64,000 nt of DNA from Nocardioides sp. URHA0020 (GTDB taxonomy: Bacteria > Actinomycetota > Actinomycetes > Propionibacteriales > Nocardioidaceae): the NCBI RefSeq assembly GCF_000620705.1, contig NZ_JIAR01000033.1:62001-126000 (forward strand), given 5' to 3'. Below are positions 25,807 to 35,077 of this stretch, in pieces. The number at the start of each line of letters is the position of its first letter. Positions within the stretch are counted from its first letter, which is position 1. The position numbers and the translations under genes are program-made. A model generated the notes under the pieces. The model ran no database searches, was not told the DNA's origin, and was given only the letters and a program-made list of their open reading frames with translations.

Positions 25807-26962
25807 GGTGTCCTCTCACAGGCAGGCTGCGGTAGCCCCGCAGCACGAAGGTCCCCCGGCTCACCGGCTCGTCGGCCAGTGCCAGGTCGGGGAAGGTCTC
25901 GAACAACGCGGGCAGGGACTCCGCGAGCTCCATCCGCGCCAGCGGAGCGCCGAGGCAGAAGTGCACGCCGACGCCGAAGGCCAGGTGGTTGTTGGGGTCT
26001 CGGTCCACCACGAACTCGTCCGGCCGGTCGAAGACCTGCGGGTCGCGGTTGGCCGCTCCGAGCAGGGCCGCGACCTTCTGGCCCTCCTCGACGAGGACGT
26101 CACCGACCTCGACGTCCTCCATCGCGGTGCGCTCGAAGAGCTGCAGCGCGGAGTCGAAGCGCAGCATCTCCTCGACCGTCTGCGCGACGTCCTCCCCCGG
26201 GCGCAGCCCGCGGCGCAGCATCGCGGCCAGCCCGTTGCCGAAGACGTTGACCGAGGCCTCGTGGCCGGCGTTGAGCAGCAGCACGACGGCCGCCACCACC
26301 TCGTCCTCGGTGAGCTCGGTCGCGACCAGGTCGGTGATGAGGTCGTCGGCCGGCCGGGCCCGACGCTCGGCGACCAGCTCACGCACCAGCCCGGCGAAGT
26401 CCTGGGCCGCGCGTACGGCGTCGTCGACCGTCTGCGGCGACGGCGCGACCTCGTACATCCGCACGATCGCCTGCGACCAGTCGCGGAGGTCGTGGGCGTG
26501 GGAGCGGGGTACGCCGAGCAGGTCGGCGATCACCAGCACCGGCAGCGGCTCGGCGTACCCCCCGATGACGTCGAAGCCCGCCGGGTCGAGCTCGGCGAGC
26601 AGGCCGGCCGCGATCTCGCGCACCCGCGGCCGGAGCCGCTCGATGTGGCCACGGGCGAAGGCCTTGGCGACGGGACGGCGTAGCCGCGTGTGGACCGGCG
26701 GCTCGTTCTCCATCATCTGGTTGCGGTGGAGCAGGTTGAACGGCTCGAGGTGGTCCAGCGGCTCGCGCGGCGTGAAGACCCGGCCCAGCCGGCGATCGCG
26801 CTGGACCTGGCCGACGGTCGCGTGGGTGAAGGTGAGGTACGTCCCGGACGCCTCGTGCCACGCCACCGCGTGCTGCTCGCGCTCGCGGGCGAAGTGCGGG
26901 TAGGGGTCGGCGACGACGGCAGGATCGGTCAGGTCAATCGAGGTCGTCGGGACCGAACGCAT
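25799..26962 (-). CDS. Cytochrome P450 embedded in nucleoside operon
   Basis: 387 residues from ATG 26962, which overlaps the cdd 3' end by 29 nt; later starts are possible. Heme loop [15 protein letters not shown] with Cys336 as thiolate ligand; ExxR at E265-R268 (EMLR); I-helix NAGHEAS (232-237), where Ser237 replaces the usual acid-alcohol Thr. The soluble class I bacterial P450 layout ([21 protein letters not shown]) is clear. No ferredoxin or reductase gene is nearby, so electron partners are encoded elsewhere. Its overlaps with cdd and deoA imply co-transcription. Substrate unknown; a nucleoside link is only positional. Confidence 0.92.
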   Translation of the reverse strand: MRSVPTTSIDLTDPAVVADPYPHFAREREQHAVAWHEASGTYLTFTHATVGQVQRDRRLGRVFTPREPLDHLEPFNLLHRNQMMENEPPVHTRLRRPVAKAFARGHIERLRPRVREIAAGLLAELDPAGFDVIGGYAEPLPVLVIADLLGVPRSHAHDLRDWSQAIVRMYEVAPSPQTVDDAVRAAQDFAGLVRELVAERRARPADDLITDLVATELTEDEVVAAVVLLLNAGHEASVNVFGNGLAAMLRRGLRPGEDVAQTVEEMLRFDSALQLFERTAMEDVEVGDVLVEEGQKVAALLGAANRDPQVFDRPDEFVVDRDPNNHLAFGVGVHFCLGAPLARMELAESLPALFETFPDLALADEPVSRGTFVLRGYRSLPVRGHHA

Positions 26963-27326
26963 CCGGCAGCACCTCATCCATCGTCTTGATGCCGGAGACC
27001 GTCCACAGCAGGAGCTCGGGACCGCCGTTCTCGTAGAGCAGCTGGCGGCAGCGACCGCAGGGCATGATCACGTCGTGGTCGCCGTTGACGCACACGAAGT
27101 GCGTCAGCCGGCCGCCGCCGGTGATGTGCAGCTGGCTGACCAGCCCGCACTCGGCGCACAGCGCGACGCCGTACGCCGCGTTCTCGACGTTGCAGCCCGT
27201 CACCACGCGGCCGTCGTCGACGGTCGCGGCGGCACCCACCGAGAAGTGCGAGTACGGCGCGTACGCGTGGGTGACCGCCTGCTCGGCGGCCGCCTTCAGC
27301 GCGTCCCAGTCGAACTCCGCGGCCAC
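26934..27326 (-). CDS. cdd: Cytidine deaminase
   Basis: 130 residues, tetrameric small form. Hydrolytic deamination of (deoxy)cytidine to (deoxy)uridine. Zinc ligands are C57 (CAE), C90 and C93 (PCGRC), with E59 as proton shuttle; [10 protein letters not shown] (44-53) is the substrate motif. GTG start overlaps the upstream permease stop (TAGTG). Its last bases overlap the P450 start. Operonic with the nucleoside importer, and its product feeds DeoA. Confidence 0.95.
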   Translation of the reverse strand: MAAEFDWDALKAAAEQAVTHAYAPYSHFSVGAAATVDDGRVVTGCNVENAAYGVALCAECGLVSQLHITGGGRLTHFVCVNGDHDVIMPCGRCRQLLYENGGPELLLWTVSGIKTMDEVLPDAFGPDDLD

Positions 27327-28594
27327 TATCCGGCGCTTCCCTTGCGATAGATCTGTCCGTCGGCGGCCGGCATCCGGAGCCGTTGCGAGGCGAAGGCGAG
27401 CACCAGCAGCGTGACGACGTACGGCGTCATCGTGACGAAGTCGCTCGGCACCTCGTCGATCGCGAAGTAGACCGCCGCGATCACGACCGCGACCGCACCG
27501 GAGGCCATGGCCGTGCGGTGCGCGCCCTGCCGGGCCTGCCAGACGCCGAAGCCGAGGGCGAGGATCGCCAGCGCGAGCAGCAGTGCGTGGACGGAGTCGC
27601 CACCCTGTCGCTGGCCGAGGGTCCCGGTGTACCCGAAGAGCCCCGAGCCGGCCAGCAGGCCGCCCGGTCGCCAGTTGCCGAAGATCATCGCGGCGAGGCC
27701 GATGTAGCCACGACCGCCGGTCTGGCCGTCGCGGTAGTTGCTCGACGCGACCATCACCAGGAAGCCGCCGGCGAGACCGGCCAGACCACCCGAGACCAGG
27801 ACCGCCACGAACTTGTAGCGCAGCACGTGCACGCCCAGGGACTCGGCCGCGGCGGGGCTCTCGCCGCAGGCCCGCAGCCGCAGGCCGAAGGCGGTGCGCC
27901 ACAGCACGTACCAGGTGACCAGCAGCAGCAGCAGCGAGATCACCGTCAGCAGCGACAGGTTGGTGACCAGCGCGCGGCCGATCGCCGCGAGCTCCGAGAC
28001 CAGGAAGATGTCCCGGTCCTCGAGGTTGCCGAAGGCGTCGCTCAGCGGGCCGATCGTGATGGCCTGGACGTCGGGGATCTTCGGCGACTGGGTCGCGCCG
28101 CCGCCGGGCAGGCCGACGAAGGTCAGCGAGGCGAGGTACTGCACGGCACCGAGGGCGATGATGTTGATCGCGACGCCCGAGATGATGTGGTCGACGCCGA
28201 AGATCACGGTGGCGACGGCGTGCAGGAGGCCACCGAGCACGCCCAGCACGATCGCACCGGCGACGCCGGCCCACGCACCGTGGTGGTAGCCGAAGTAGCC
28301 GGCGCCGTACGTGCCGAGGATCATCATGCCCTCGAGGCCGATGTTGACGACGCCCGCGCGCTCCGACCAGAGGCCGCCGAGCCCGGCCAGCATGATCGGC
28401 ACGGTCGCGATGAGGGTCGCGCCGACGGTGCCGGACGACGTGAGGTCGTTGGCGCCGGTGATCATCTCGAGCAGGGACAGCCCCGCCAGGAGCGCCACCA
28501 GGGCGACGGCGAACCACCAGCGCGGCAGCCTGCGGCGGGTGAACGGCGCGGCCGGCGGCTCGACGACACCGGTGACGGTCGTGGGGACGCTCAT
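27326..28594 (-). CDS. Nucleoside ABC importer permease (second permease)
   Basis: 422 residues with about 10 hydrophobic segments, of the BPD_transp_2 family used by BMP-type nucleoside importers (YufQ/NupQ type). The EAA-like region VVNIGLEGMMILGTYGAGYFGY and SSNYRDGQTGGRGYIGLAAMIFGNWRPGG segment are family-typical. It follows the partner permease with a 4-nt overlap and precedes cdd with a 1-nt overlap. Membrane channel half of the importer. Confidence 0.9.
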   Translation of the reverse strand: MSVPTTVTGVVEPPAAPFTRRRLPRWWFAVALVALLAGLSLLEMITGANDLTSSGTVGATLIATVPIMLAGLGGLWSERAGVVNIGLEGMMILGTYGAGYFGYHHGAWAGVAGAIVLGVLGGLLHAVATVIFGVDHIISGVAINIIALGAVQYLASLTFVGLPGGGATQSPKIPDVQAITIGPLSDAFGNLEDRDIFLVSELAAIGRALVTNLSLLTVISLLLLLVTWYVLWRTAFGLRLRACGESPAAAESLGVHVLRYKFVAVLVSGGLAGLAGGFLVMVASSNYRDGQTGGRGYIGLAAMIFGNWRPGGLLAGSGLFGYTGTLGQRQGGDSVHALLLALAILALGFGVWQARQGAHRTAMASGAVAVVIAAVYFAIDEVPSDFVTMTPYVVTLLVLAFASQRLRMPAADGQIYRKGSAG

Positions 28595-29700
28595 GCGGGC
28601 ACCTCCTCGGTCTTGTCGGTCGGCCGGGCCAGCGCCCTGGCCACCTCACGCTGCTCCAGGCGTACGCCGTACCGGCGGACCAGCTCGTAGGAGATCACGA
28701 CCGTCAGCACGATCACGCCCTGGGTGATGGCGACGATCTCGGGAGCGACGCCGACCAGGATCTGCAGGGGGTTCGACTGCTCGTCGAGGAAGGCGAACAG
28801 CAGGGCGCCGAGCGCGATGCCGATCGGGTTGTTGCGGCCGAGCAGGGCGATCGCGATGCCGGCGAAGCCGAGACCGGACTGGAAGGTCGAGCCGTAGCTG
28901 TAGGCGTCGCCGAAGAGGATCGGCAGGCCCACCAGGCCCGCGATGCCGCCGGAGATGAGCATCGCGATGACGGTCATCCTCTTGACGCTGATGCCGCTGG
29001 CGACGGCGGCCGTCTGGGACTGGCCGGTGGCGCGCAGGTCGAAGCCGAAGCGGGTCCGGTTGAGCACGAACCAGAAGAGGAAGCCCGCGAGGATCGCGAT
29101 GAACACGAAGCCGTAGACCTCGGTGCCCGGCCCGTCACCGATCGAGAAGCTCGGGATCCGGCTGCCCTCCGGGATGATCTTGGTCCCGATGTTGTTGCTG
29201 CCCTTCTCGCGCACCGCGACCTCGCGCAGCAGGTAGGCGACGATGCTGGTGGCGATGAAGTTCAGCATGATCGTCGAGATGACCTCGCTGACCCCGCGCG
29301 TGGCCCGCAGGATGCCCGCGATGCCGGCCCACGCCGCGCCGACGAGGATCGCGGCCAGCACGGCCAGGGCGGTGTTGAGGTAGCCCGGCAGCCAGCCCTC
29401 GCCCGCCACGACGGCGGCGGTGAAGGCGGCGATGCGGTACTGCCCGTCGACACCGATGTTGAAGAGGTTCATCCGGAAGCCCACCGCGACAGCGAGGCCG
29501 GAGAGGTAGAGCACGGTGGCGTTGTTGATGATGTTGGCCCGGTTGCGCGGCTCCGGGAAGCGCAGGATCGTCTTCCACACCTCGCCCACCGGGTCGCCGG
29601 CGATGATCAGCACCAGGCTGGTGATCGCGAAGGCGGCGACCAGGGCGAGCAGCGCCGAGGCCACGCCGAGGACCAGCTTGAGGACACGTGCGTTGGTCAT
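28591..29700 (-). CDS. Nucleoside ABC importer permease (first permease)
   Basis: 369 residues, about 9 TM helices, BPD_transp_2 family (YufP/NupP type). Typical segments: GFRMNLFNIGVDGQYRIAAF and FGDAYSYGSTFQSGLGFAGI near the cytosolic coupling region ALLGRNNPIG. It overlaps the ATPase gene by 4 nt and the second permease by 4 nt, giving coupled translation of the whole importer. Confidence 0.9.
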   Translation of the reverse strand: MTNARVLKLVLGVASALLALVAAFAITSLVLIIAGDPVGEVWKTILRFPEPRNRANIINNATVLYLSGLAVAVGFRMNLFNIGVDGQYRIAAFTAAVVAGEGWLPGYLNTALAVLAAILVGAAWAGIAGILRATRGVSEVISTIMLNFIATSIVAYLLREVAVREKGSNNIGTKIIPEGSRIPSFSIGDGPGTEVYGFVFIAILAGFLFWFVLNRTRFGFDLRATGQSQTAAVASGISVKRMTVIAMLISGGIAGLVGLPILFGDAYSYGSTFQSGLGFAGIAIALLGRNNPIGIALGALLFAFLDEQSNPLQILVGVAPEIVAITQGVIVLTVVISYELVRRYGVRLEQREVARALARPTDKTEEVPA

Positions 29701-31247
29701 GCCTGCTCTCCTGCCCCGGTCATCGCGGAGCCCAGCTGCTGGGGGGTGACGTCCTCGGGGTCGAAGCTGCCCACGAACCCACCCCGGAGGATGACCTCGA
29801 TCCGGTCGGACAGACCGATGAGCTCGTCCAGGTCGGCCGAGATCAGGAGCACCGCCAGCCCGTTGCGACGGGCGTCCTTGATGTGCCCCCAGATGGCGGC
29901 CTGGGCGCCGACGTCGACGCCGCGGGTCGGGTGGGACGCGATCAGCAGCACCGGGTCACCGCTCATCTCGCGGCCGACGATCAGCTTCTGCTGGTTGCCG
30001 CCGGACAGCGCCCGGGCGAGCACGTCCGGCCCGGGGGTGCGGACGTCGTACTGCTCGATGATGCGGGCGGTGTCGGCGCGGGCCGCGCGCTTGTCGATGA
30101 GCCCGTGGTTGACGCTCGGCGGCCGGGACTGGTGACCGAGGATCCGGTTCTCCCACAGCGGCGAGTCGAGCAGCAGCCCGTGCCGGTGACGGTCCTCGGG
30201 GATGTAGCCGATGCCGCCCTCGCGACGCTCGTGGACCGAGCGGTCGGAGAGGTCGACGCCGTCGAGCTCGACCAGCCCCGTCGAGGTCGCACGCATGCCC
30301 ATGATGGACTCGACGAGCTCGGCCTGGCCGTTGCCCTCGACGCCCGCGATGCCGAGCACCTCGCCGCGGTGGATGGCGAACGAGATGTCGTCGAGGACCG
30401 GACGGCCCTCGGGGCTGGGCAATGACAGGTGCTCGACCCGGAGCAGCACGTGGTCGGTGACGGTGGAGGTCTCGGTGCTGGGCGAGGGCAGCTCGGAGCC
30501 GACCATCAGCTCCGCGAGCTGCCGGGCCGTGATGCCGGCCGGCTCGACGGTGCGCACGGTGGTGCCGCGGCGGATCACGGTGATCTCGTCGGCCACCGAG
30601 AGGACCTCGTCGAGCTTGTGGGAGATGAAGATGACGCTCAGGCCCTCGGCCTTGAGCTCGCGCAGGTTGCCGAAGAGCTCGTCGACCTCCTGGGGCACCA
30701 GGACCGCGGTCGGCTCGTCGAGGATGATGACGCGCGCGCCGCGGTAGAGGACCTTGAGGATCTCGACGCGCTGACGGGCGCCGACGCCGAGGTCCTCGAC
30801 CAGCCGGTCCGGCTCGATGCCGAGGCCGTAGGCGTCGGAGAGCCGCGTGATCTCGGCGCGGGCCTTGGCACCGATGCCGTGCCTCCGCTCGGCGCCCAGG
30901 ACGACGTTCTCGAGGACCGTGAGGTTGTCGGCCAGCATGAAGTGCTGGAAGACCATGCCGACGCCGGCCTTGATCGCGTCGGCGGGCGAGTGCAGCGCGA
31001 CCGGCGCGCCGCCGATCTCGATGGTGCCAGAGTCGGGGGGCTGGACGCCGTACAGGATCTTCATCAGCGTCGACTTGCCGGCGCCGTTCTCTCCGACGAT
31101 CGCGTGGATGGTGCCGCGACGGACGTCGATGTTGATGTCGTCGTTGGCGATCACACCCGGAAAGCGCTTGCCGATGCCGCGCAGGCGCACGGCCAGCTCG
31201 GTCTCGGCCGGAGCAGTCTCCGCGATGGGCGTGGCAGGGGTGGGCAC
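29697..31247 (-). CDS. Nucleoside ABC importer ATPase (two fused NBDs)
   Basis: 516 residues with two ATP-binding domains, as in carbohydrate/nucleoside importers. NBD1: Walker A GENGAGKST, Walker B VIILDEPTAVLVP, and LGVGARQRVEILK in the signature position. NBD2: GVEGNGQAELV as degenerate Walker A, signature LSGGNQQKLIVG, and LIASHPTRGVD as Walker B region. The degenerate second site is normal for this family. It powers uptake of nucleosides delivered by the BMP lipoprotein. It lies 119 bp downstream of bmpA, with a strong hairpin between. Confidence 0.92.
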   Translation of the reverse strand: MPTPATPIAETAPAETELAVRLRGIGKRFPGVIANDDINIDVRRGTIHAIVGENGAGKSTLMKILYGVQPPDSGTIEIGGAPVALHSPADAIKAGVGMVFQHFMLADNLTVLENVVLGAERRHGIGAKARAEITRLSDAYGLGIEPDRLVEDLGVGARQRVEILKVLYRGARVIILDEPTAVLVPQEVDELFGNLRELKAEGLSVIFISHKLDEVLSVADEITVIRRGTTVRTVEPAGITARQLAELMVGSELPSPSTETSTVTDHVLLRVEHLSLPSPEGRPVLDDISFAIHRGEVLGIAGVEGNGQAELVESIMGMRATSTGLVELDGVDLSDRSVHERREGGIGYIPEDRHRHGLLLDSPLWENRILGHQSRPPSVNHGLIDKRAARADTARIIEQYDVRTPGPDVLARALSGGNQQKLIVGREMSGDPVLLIASHPTRGVDVGAQAAIWGHIKDARRNGLAVLLISADLDELIGLSDRIEVILRGGFVGSFDPEDVTPQQLGSAMTGAGEQA

Positions 31248-31307
31248 GATCCATGACCTCCTCGTCAGGTTCGGGCGTGACGCTACCCGGTCGGTCGGAG
31301 AGACGGA

Positions 31308-31341
31308 ACGGGCCCGCGGGGCTTGCGCCCCGCGGACCCGT
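31308..31341 (-). terminator. Hairpin between bmpA and the importer ATPase (attenuator or partial terminator)
   Basis: Arms 31308-31322 (ACGGGCCCGCGGGGC) and 31327-31341 pair over 15 positions with one mismatch around a TTGC loop. There is no T-tract. Placed after the solute-binding gene, such a hairpin would stabilise or separately terminate the bmpA message, raising binding protein over transporter. Confidence 0.6.
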
Positions 31342-31366
31342 CGCGGTGAAGCGATCTAGCGGTCGA

Positions 31367-32428
31367 TCACTTGGCAGGCTCGGTCGGAACCGTGATCTTG
31401 CCGTCGATGATCTGCTGCTTGTAGTCGTCGAGCTTGGAGGTGATGTCGTCCACGAAGCCACCGGACGTCGAGTAGCCCACGCCGTCGACCTTGAGGTCGT
31501 ACGTCGTGACACCGGCCGGGAAGGTCCCGCCGTCGACCGACTTGAGGTACTGGTAGACCGCGACGTCGACGTTCTTCAGCATCGAGGTCAGGATGACGTC
31601 CTTCACGGACGCGTCCGCGGTCTTGTACTGGTCGGAGTCGACACCGATCGCCTTGGTCTTCGACTCGGCGGCCGCCTCGAAGACACCCGCGCCCGAGCCA
31701 CCGGCGGCGGCGTAGACGATGTCCGCGCCGGCGTCGTACATGCCCTGAGCGGTGGTCTTGCCCTTGGCCGGGTCACCGAAGCCGGAGAAGTCCGGCGGCT
31801 GCGACAGGTAGGTCGTGTCGACCTTGATGTCGGCGTTGACCGCCTGCGCACCGGCGACGTAGCCGGCCTCGAACTTCTGCAGCAGCGGCGTCTCGACGCC
31901 ACCGATGTAGCCGATGTGGTCGGTCTTGGTCTTGAGCGCGGCAGCCGCGCCCACCAGGAACGAGCCCTGCTCCTCGGCGAAGACCAGGCTGGCGACGTTC
32001 TTGACGTCGGCGAGGCTGGCGTCGTCGATGATCGCGAAGTGGACGTCGGGGTACTCGGCGGCGACCTTGGTGAGGGCCGCGGCGTAGGCGAAGCCCACGG
32101 CGATGACCGGGTCGAAGCCGTTCTCGGCGAACGTGCGCAGGCGCTCCTCGCGGGCGTTCTCCGCCTCGCCGTCCTCGGCCTCCGACTCCTCGGAGGTCAT
32201 CCCGAACTCCTTGGTCGCCTTGTCCATGCCGGCGGCGGCCGAGTCGTTGAACGACTGGTCGCCGCGGCCACCGACGTCGTACGCCATGCCGACCTTCACG
32301 TCGGACTTGGGGGCAGCCGAGCCGCCGTCGCCGGCGGCGTCGCTGCCGCCGTCGCTGTCACTACCGCAAGCCGTGAGGGCCAGGATGCCGACCGTCAGCA
32401 GAGCTGCAAACTTCGTGGTGCGCCGCAA
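31367..32428 (-). CDS. BMP family nucleoside-binding lipoprotein
   Basis: 353 residues. Lipoprotein signal peptide with lipobox LALTACGSD (Cys21), then an acidic Gly/Ser/Asp linker and the BMP fold starting SDVKVGMAYDVGGRGDQSFN; the DVGGRGDQSFNDSA stretch is the family signature for nucleoside/purine binding (TmpC/PnrA, BmpA). It captures nucleosides outside the membrane for the importer genes downstream. GAAGGAGG precedes ATG. The 153-bp upstream gap holds the presumed operon promoter; a TACAGT box near 32485 on the minus strand is a possible -10. Confidence 0.93.
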   Translation of the reverse strand: MRRTTKFAALLTVGILALTACGSDSDGGSDAAGDGGSAAPKSDVKVGMAYDVGGRGDQSFNDSAAAGMDKATKEFGMTSEESEAEDGEAENAREERLRTFAENGFDPVIAVGFAYAAALTKVAAEYPDVHFAIIDDASLADVKNVASLVFAEEQGSFLVGAAAALKTKTDHIGYIGGVETPLLQKFEAGYVAGAQAVNADIKVDTTYLSQPPDFSGFGDPAKGKTTAQGMYDAGADIVYAAAGGSGAGVFEAAAESKTKAIGVDSDQYKTADASVKDVILTSMLKNVDVAVYQYLKSVDGGTFPAGVTTYDLKVDGVGYSTSGGFVDDITSKLDDYKQQIIDGKITVPTEPAK

Positions 32429-32581
32429 GACGCCTCCTTCGTGATCTGTGGACGCCCGTCAAGGCGTGGAAAACAGATCAGACTGTATGGGTTCGCTGCG
32501 GCCCGGACAGCCCGATGACGAAGTTGTTATCGAGTCGATGCCCGGCGGGCGGACATACTCATCGGATCGGGTGCAATTTCG

Positions 32582-33778
32582 TCAAAGAACGCCGTGGAAC
32601 GCGACGGCCACCTGTGCCAGCACGCGGGCGCCGATGGCCACCGCGCGGTCGTCGACGCGCAGGTTGCCCTGGTGCAGGTCGTACGTCGGACCGCCCGGGG
32701 TGCGGGTGCCGAGCCGGCCCATCGCACCGGGGACCCGGTCGAGGTACCAGCCGAAGTCCTCCCCGCCGAGGCTCTGCTGGGTCGGCACGTGCCCGGCCAG
32801 GCCGAGCACCCGCTCGACGGCGGTCCCGAGCAGCGCGATCGAGGCGGGGTCGTTGACCACGGGCGGTACGCCGCGCTGGTAGTCGACCTGGGCGTGCACG
32901 CCGTACGGCGCCACGATCTGCTCCACGAGCAGCGGCACCAGCTTCTCGGCCTCCGACCACGCCACGGCGTCGAGCATCCGGACGGTGCCGCCGGCCCGGC
33001 CGGTCGCGGGGATCACGTTGTGGGCCGAGCCGGCCCGCACGACGCCCCAGACGACGCTGACGCCCGAGCGGGGGTCGAGGCGGCGCGACAGGATGGCGGG
33101 CAGCTCGGTGATGACCTTGCCCAGCGCGTAGGTCAGGTCCTCGGTCAGGTGCGGGCGCGAGGTGTGGCCGCCGGAGCCCGTGAGCGTCACGTCGAGGTGG
33201 TCGGCCGCGCCGGTGATCGGTCCCTCGCGCAGGCCGACGCTGCCGATGTCGAGGGTGGGGTCGCAGTGCAGCCCGAAGATGCGGTCGACGCCCTCCAGGG
33301 CACCGAGCTCGATCAGCGAGAGCGCTCCCCCGGGCATCACCTCCTCGGCGGGCTGGAAGAGGAGCCGCACGCGGCCCGGCAGCAGTCCTTGCTCGTGGAC
33401 CCGGCCGAGCGCGACGGCGGCGCCGACCAGCGCGGCGGTGTGCACGTCGTGGCCGCACGCGTGGGTCACTCCCTCGACGGTGCTCGACCACGGGTCGCCG
33501 GTCAGGTCGGGCACCGGCAGCGCGTCGAGGTCGGCGCGGAGGCCGACGACCGGGCCGGAGACGCCGATCTCGGCGACCAGGCCGGTGCGCGGCAGCTCGG
33601 TGATCCGCCAGCCCGCCTGCGCGATCCGCGCGGCGACCAGGTCGGTCGTGCGGACCTCGCGCCAGGAGAGCTCCGGATGGGTGTGCAGGTCGCGCCGCAG
33701 GGCGACGATCTCGTCCTCGACCCCGAGGATGACGTCGTCGATCACGGCTTCTGCGGGACTCGGGGCGGCGGTGGACAT
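32582..33778 (-). CDS. M20 family amidohydrolase
   Basis: 398 residues from ATG 33778; the frame stays open further upstream, but an in-frame TAGCCT box lies 8 nt before this ATG. Metallopeptidase M20D type (hippurate hydrolase, N-acyl-amino-acid amidohydrolase): ATHPELSWRE-like N-terminus (DLHTHPELSWRE), metal motifs GLRADLDALP, THACGHDVHTAAL, LFQPAEEVMPGG, and dimerisation insert DVTLTGSGGHTSRPHL. It hydrolyses N-acyl or amide bonds; substrate unknown. M20 genes (amiA1/amiB1) occur near the deoD-add-deoA cluster in mycobacteria, so position may be conserved. Confidence 0.9.
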   Translation of the reverse strand: MSTAAPSPAEAVIDDVILGVEDEIVALRRDLHTHPELSWREVRTTDLVAARIAQAGWRITELPRTGLVAEIGVSGPVVGLRADLDALPVPDLTGDPWSSTVEGVTHACGHDVHTAALVGAAVALGRVHEQGLLPGRVRLLFQPAEEVMPGGALSLIELGALEGVDRIFGLHCDPTLDIGSVGLREGPITGAADHLDVTLTGSGGHTSRPHLTEDLTYALGKVITELPAILSRRLDPRSGVSVVWGVVRAGSAHNVIPATGRAGGTVRMLDAVAWSEAEKLVPLLVEQIVAPYGVHAQVDYQRGVPPVVNDPASIALLGTAVERVLGLAGHVPTQQSLGGEDFGWYLDRVPGAMGRLGTRTPGGPTYDLHQGNLRVDDRAVAIGARVLAQVAVAFHGVL

Positions 33779-33798
33779 CACCGACGAGGCTACCGGAG

Positions 33799-33847
33799 CG
33801 TGACGGGCAGGCCCCAGGCTTCTCACCCGGGACCTGCCCACGTCACG
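33799..33847 (-). terminator. Hairpin downstream of the ScyD/ScyE-like gene
   Basis: CGTGACGGGCAGGCC (33799-33813) pairs with GACCTGCCCACGTCACG (33831-33847) with bulges around a 17-nt loop. It lies between the ScyD/ScyE-like stop and the M20 start, as expected for a terminator. No T-tract. Confidence 0.45.
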
Positions 33848-33858
33848 TCGCGGTCAGC

Positions 33859-34965
33859 TCACCTGCGGAACCTGATCAGCTTGCCGCCGGGAGGCGTGCT
33901 CGGGCTCTCCTCCGACGGCCCGACCAGGACGTTGACCGTCGCGTAGAGGCCGCGCGAGGTCCACTCGACGGCCGCCGGCTGGTTCCTCCTGGAGTAGGTC
34001 CGGACCTTCGCGGTGCCGTGCTTGATCCGCGAGATCTCGCTGCCGAAGAGCTGCGAGACGAAGAGGTCGCCGCGGGCGTTGCTGGCCAGGCCGACCGGGC
34101 CGGCGAGCTTGCCGACCAGCTTCTTGACCGCGCCGCCCCGGATGCCGATGCGGTAGATGGAGCCGAGCGGGACCTGCTCGCCGATGCCGCCGCCCTCGGT
34201 GGTGACGTAGAGCTTGCCGTTGGCCAGCGCGAGGTCGGTGGGCACCGACTCGCCGGAGTAGGTCCGTCCGACGACGCAGTCGGGCATCCCGAAGGAGGCG
34301 GCCAGCTCGGCGGTGATCTTGACGCGCGCGGGCGGGGTCACCGCCACCGTGCGGATGTGACCGCGCGGCGAGATCGCCAGCACGGCGTTCATGCCCGCAT
34401 CAGCGACGAAGACGGTCCCCTCGTCGGTCTGGAGCGTGGCGTAGGGGTGCGAGTCGAGCTGGCCCTCGTACGTCGCGGGGCCGAACTGCTCGGTGGGCCA
34501 CTGGGCGGCGCACTCCGGGCTCATCCGGCTCACGCCGTAGGTGACCCCGCGGTCGGGGTTGGTGCGGTTCTCGTAGGCCCGGAGCCGGGCCAGGGTGTGC
34601 ACCCTGCCGGACGACCCGATCCACCTCACCCAGGTCTTCGCAGGGTTGCCCTGCGCGTCGCTGGCGGTCTCGGTGAAGACGAGCTTGCCGTGGAAGACCG
34701 ACACGCCGCCGACCTCGTGGCCGCGCTTGCTGGCGTAGACGACCTTGGGCTTCTTGCCGGGCCGGATCCTGAGGAGCTGTCCGGTGAAGTTCTGCGTGAC
34801 GTACGCCGTGCCGTCGTCGTCCACGGCCGCGGTGAGCGGGCTGACGAGATGTTTGGCGAGGATCCTGGGTCGGGGTGCGGCCGCCTCGCTGGCCGGCACG
34901 AGCACGGCCGTCGTGGCCGTGAGCGCGAGGGTCGCGGTCGCCGCGACGATGCGGGTTCTGCGCAT
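33859..34965 (-). CDS. Secreted ScyD/ScyE family beta-propeller protein
   Basis: 368 residues. Signal peptide MRRTRIVAATATLALTATTA with cleavage near ASEAAAP. The mature part has repeated propeller strands (GTAYVTQNFTGQLLRI, GTVFVADAGMNAVLAI, GKLYVTTEGGGIGE, GDLFVSQLFGSEISRI), matching the ScyD/ScyE family of exported NHL-like proteins. GGGAGGTAGC precedes ATG. In cyanobacteria the name-giving members belong to scytonemin clusters, but no such cluster is here, so only the fold is claimed. Unlinked in function to its neighbours as far as I can see. Confidence 0.82.
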   Translation of the reverse strand: MRRTRIVAATATLALTATTAVLVPASEAAAPRPRILAKHLVSPLTAAVDDDGTAYVTQNFTGQLLRIRPGKKPKVVYASKRGHEVGGVSVFHGKLVFTETASDAQGNPAKTWVRWIGSSGRVHTLARLRAYENRTNPDRGVTYGVSRMSPECAAQWPTEQFGPATYEGQLDSHPYATLQTDEGTVFVADAGMNAVLAISPRGHIRTVAVTPPARVKITAELAASFGMPDCVVGRTYSGESVPTDLALANGKLYVTTEGGGIGEQVPLGSIYRIGIRGGAVKKLVGKLAGPVGLASNARGDLFVSQLFGSEISRIKHGTAKVRTYSRRNQPAAVEWTSRGLYATVNVLVGPSEESPSTPPGGKLIRFRR

Positions 34966-35077
34966 GATCTGCTACCTCCCTGAGCGGTGCTGAGACCCCC
35001 ACCATGGACCTCCCCGCGCGCGCTGCGCACGGGTTCGCGCTCACCGGCCGCCAGGAAAGCCCAATATCGGGGATATC

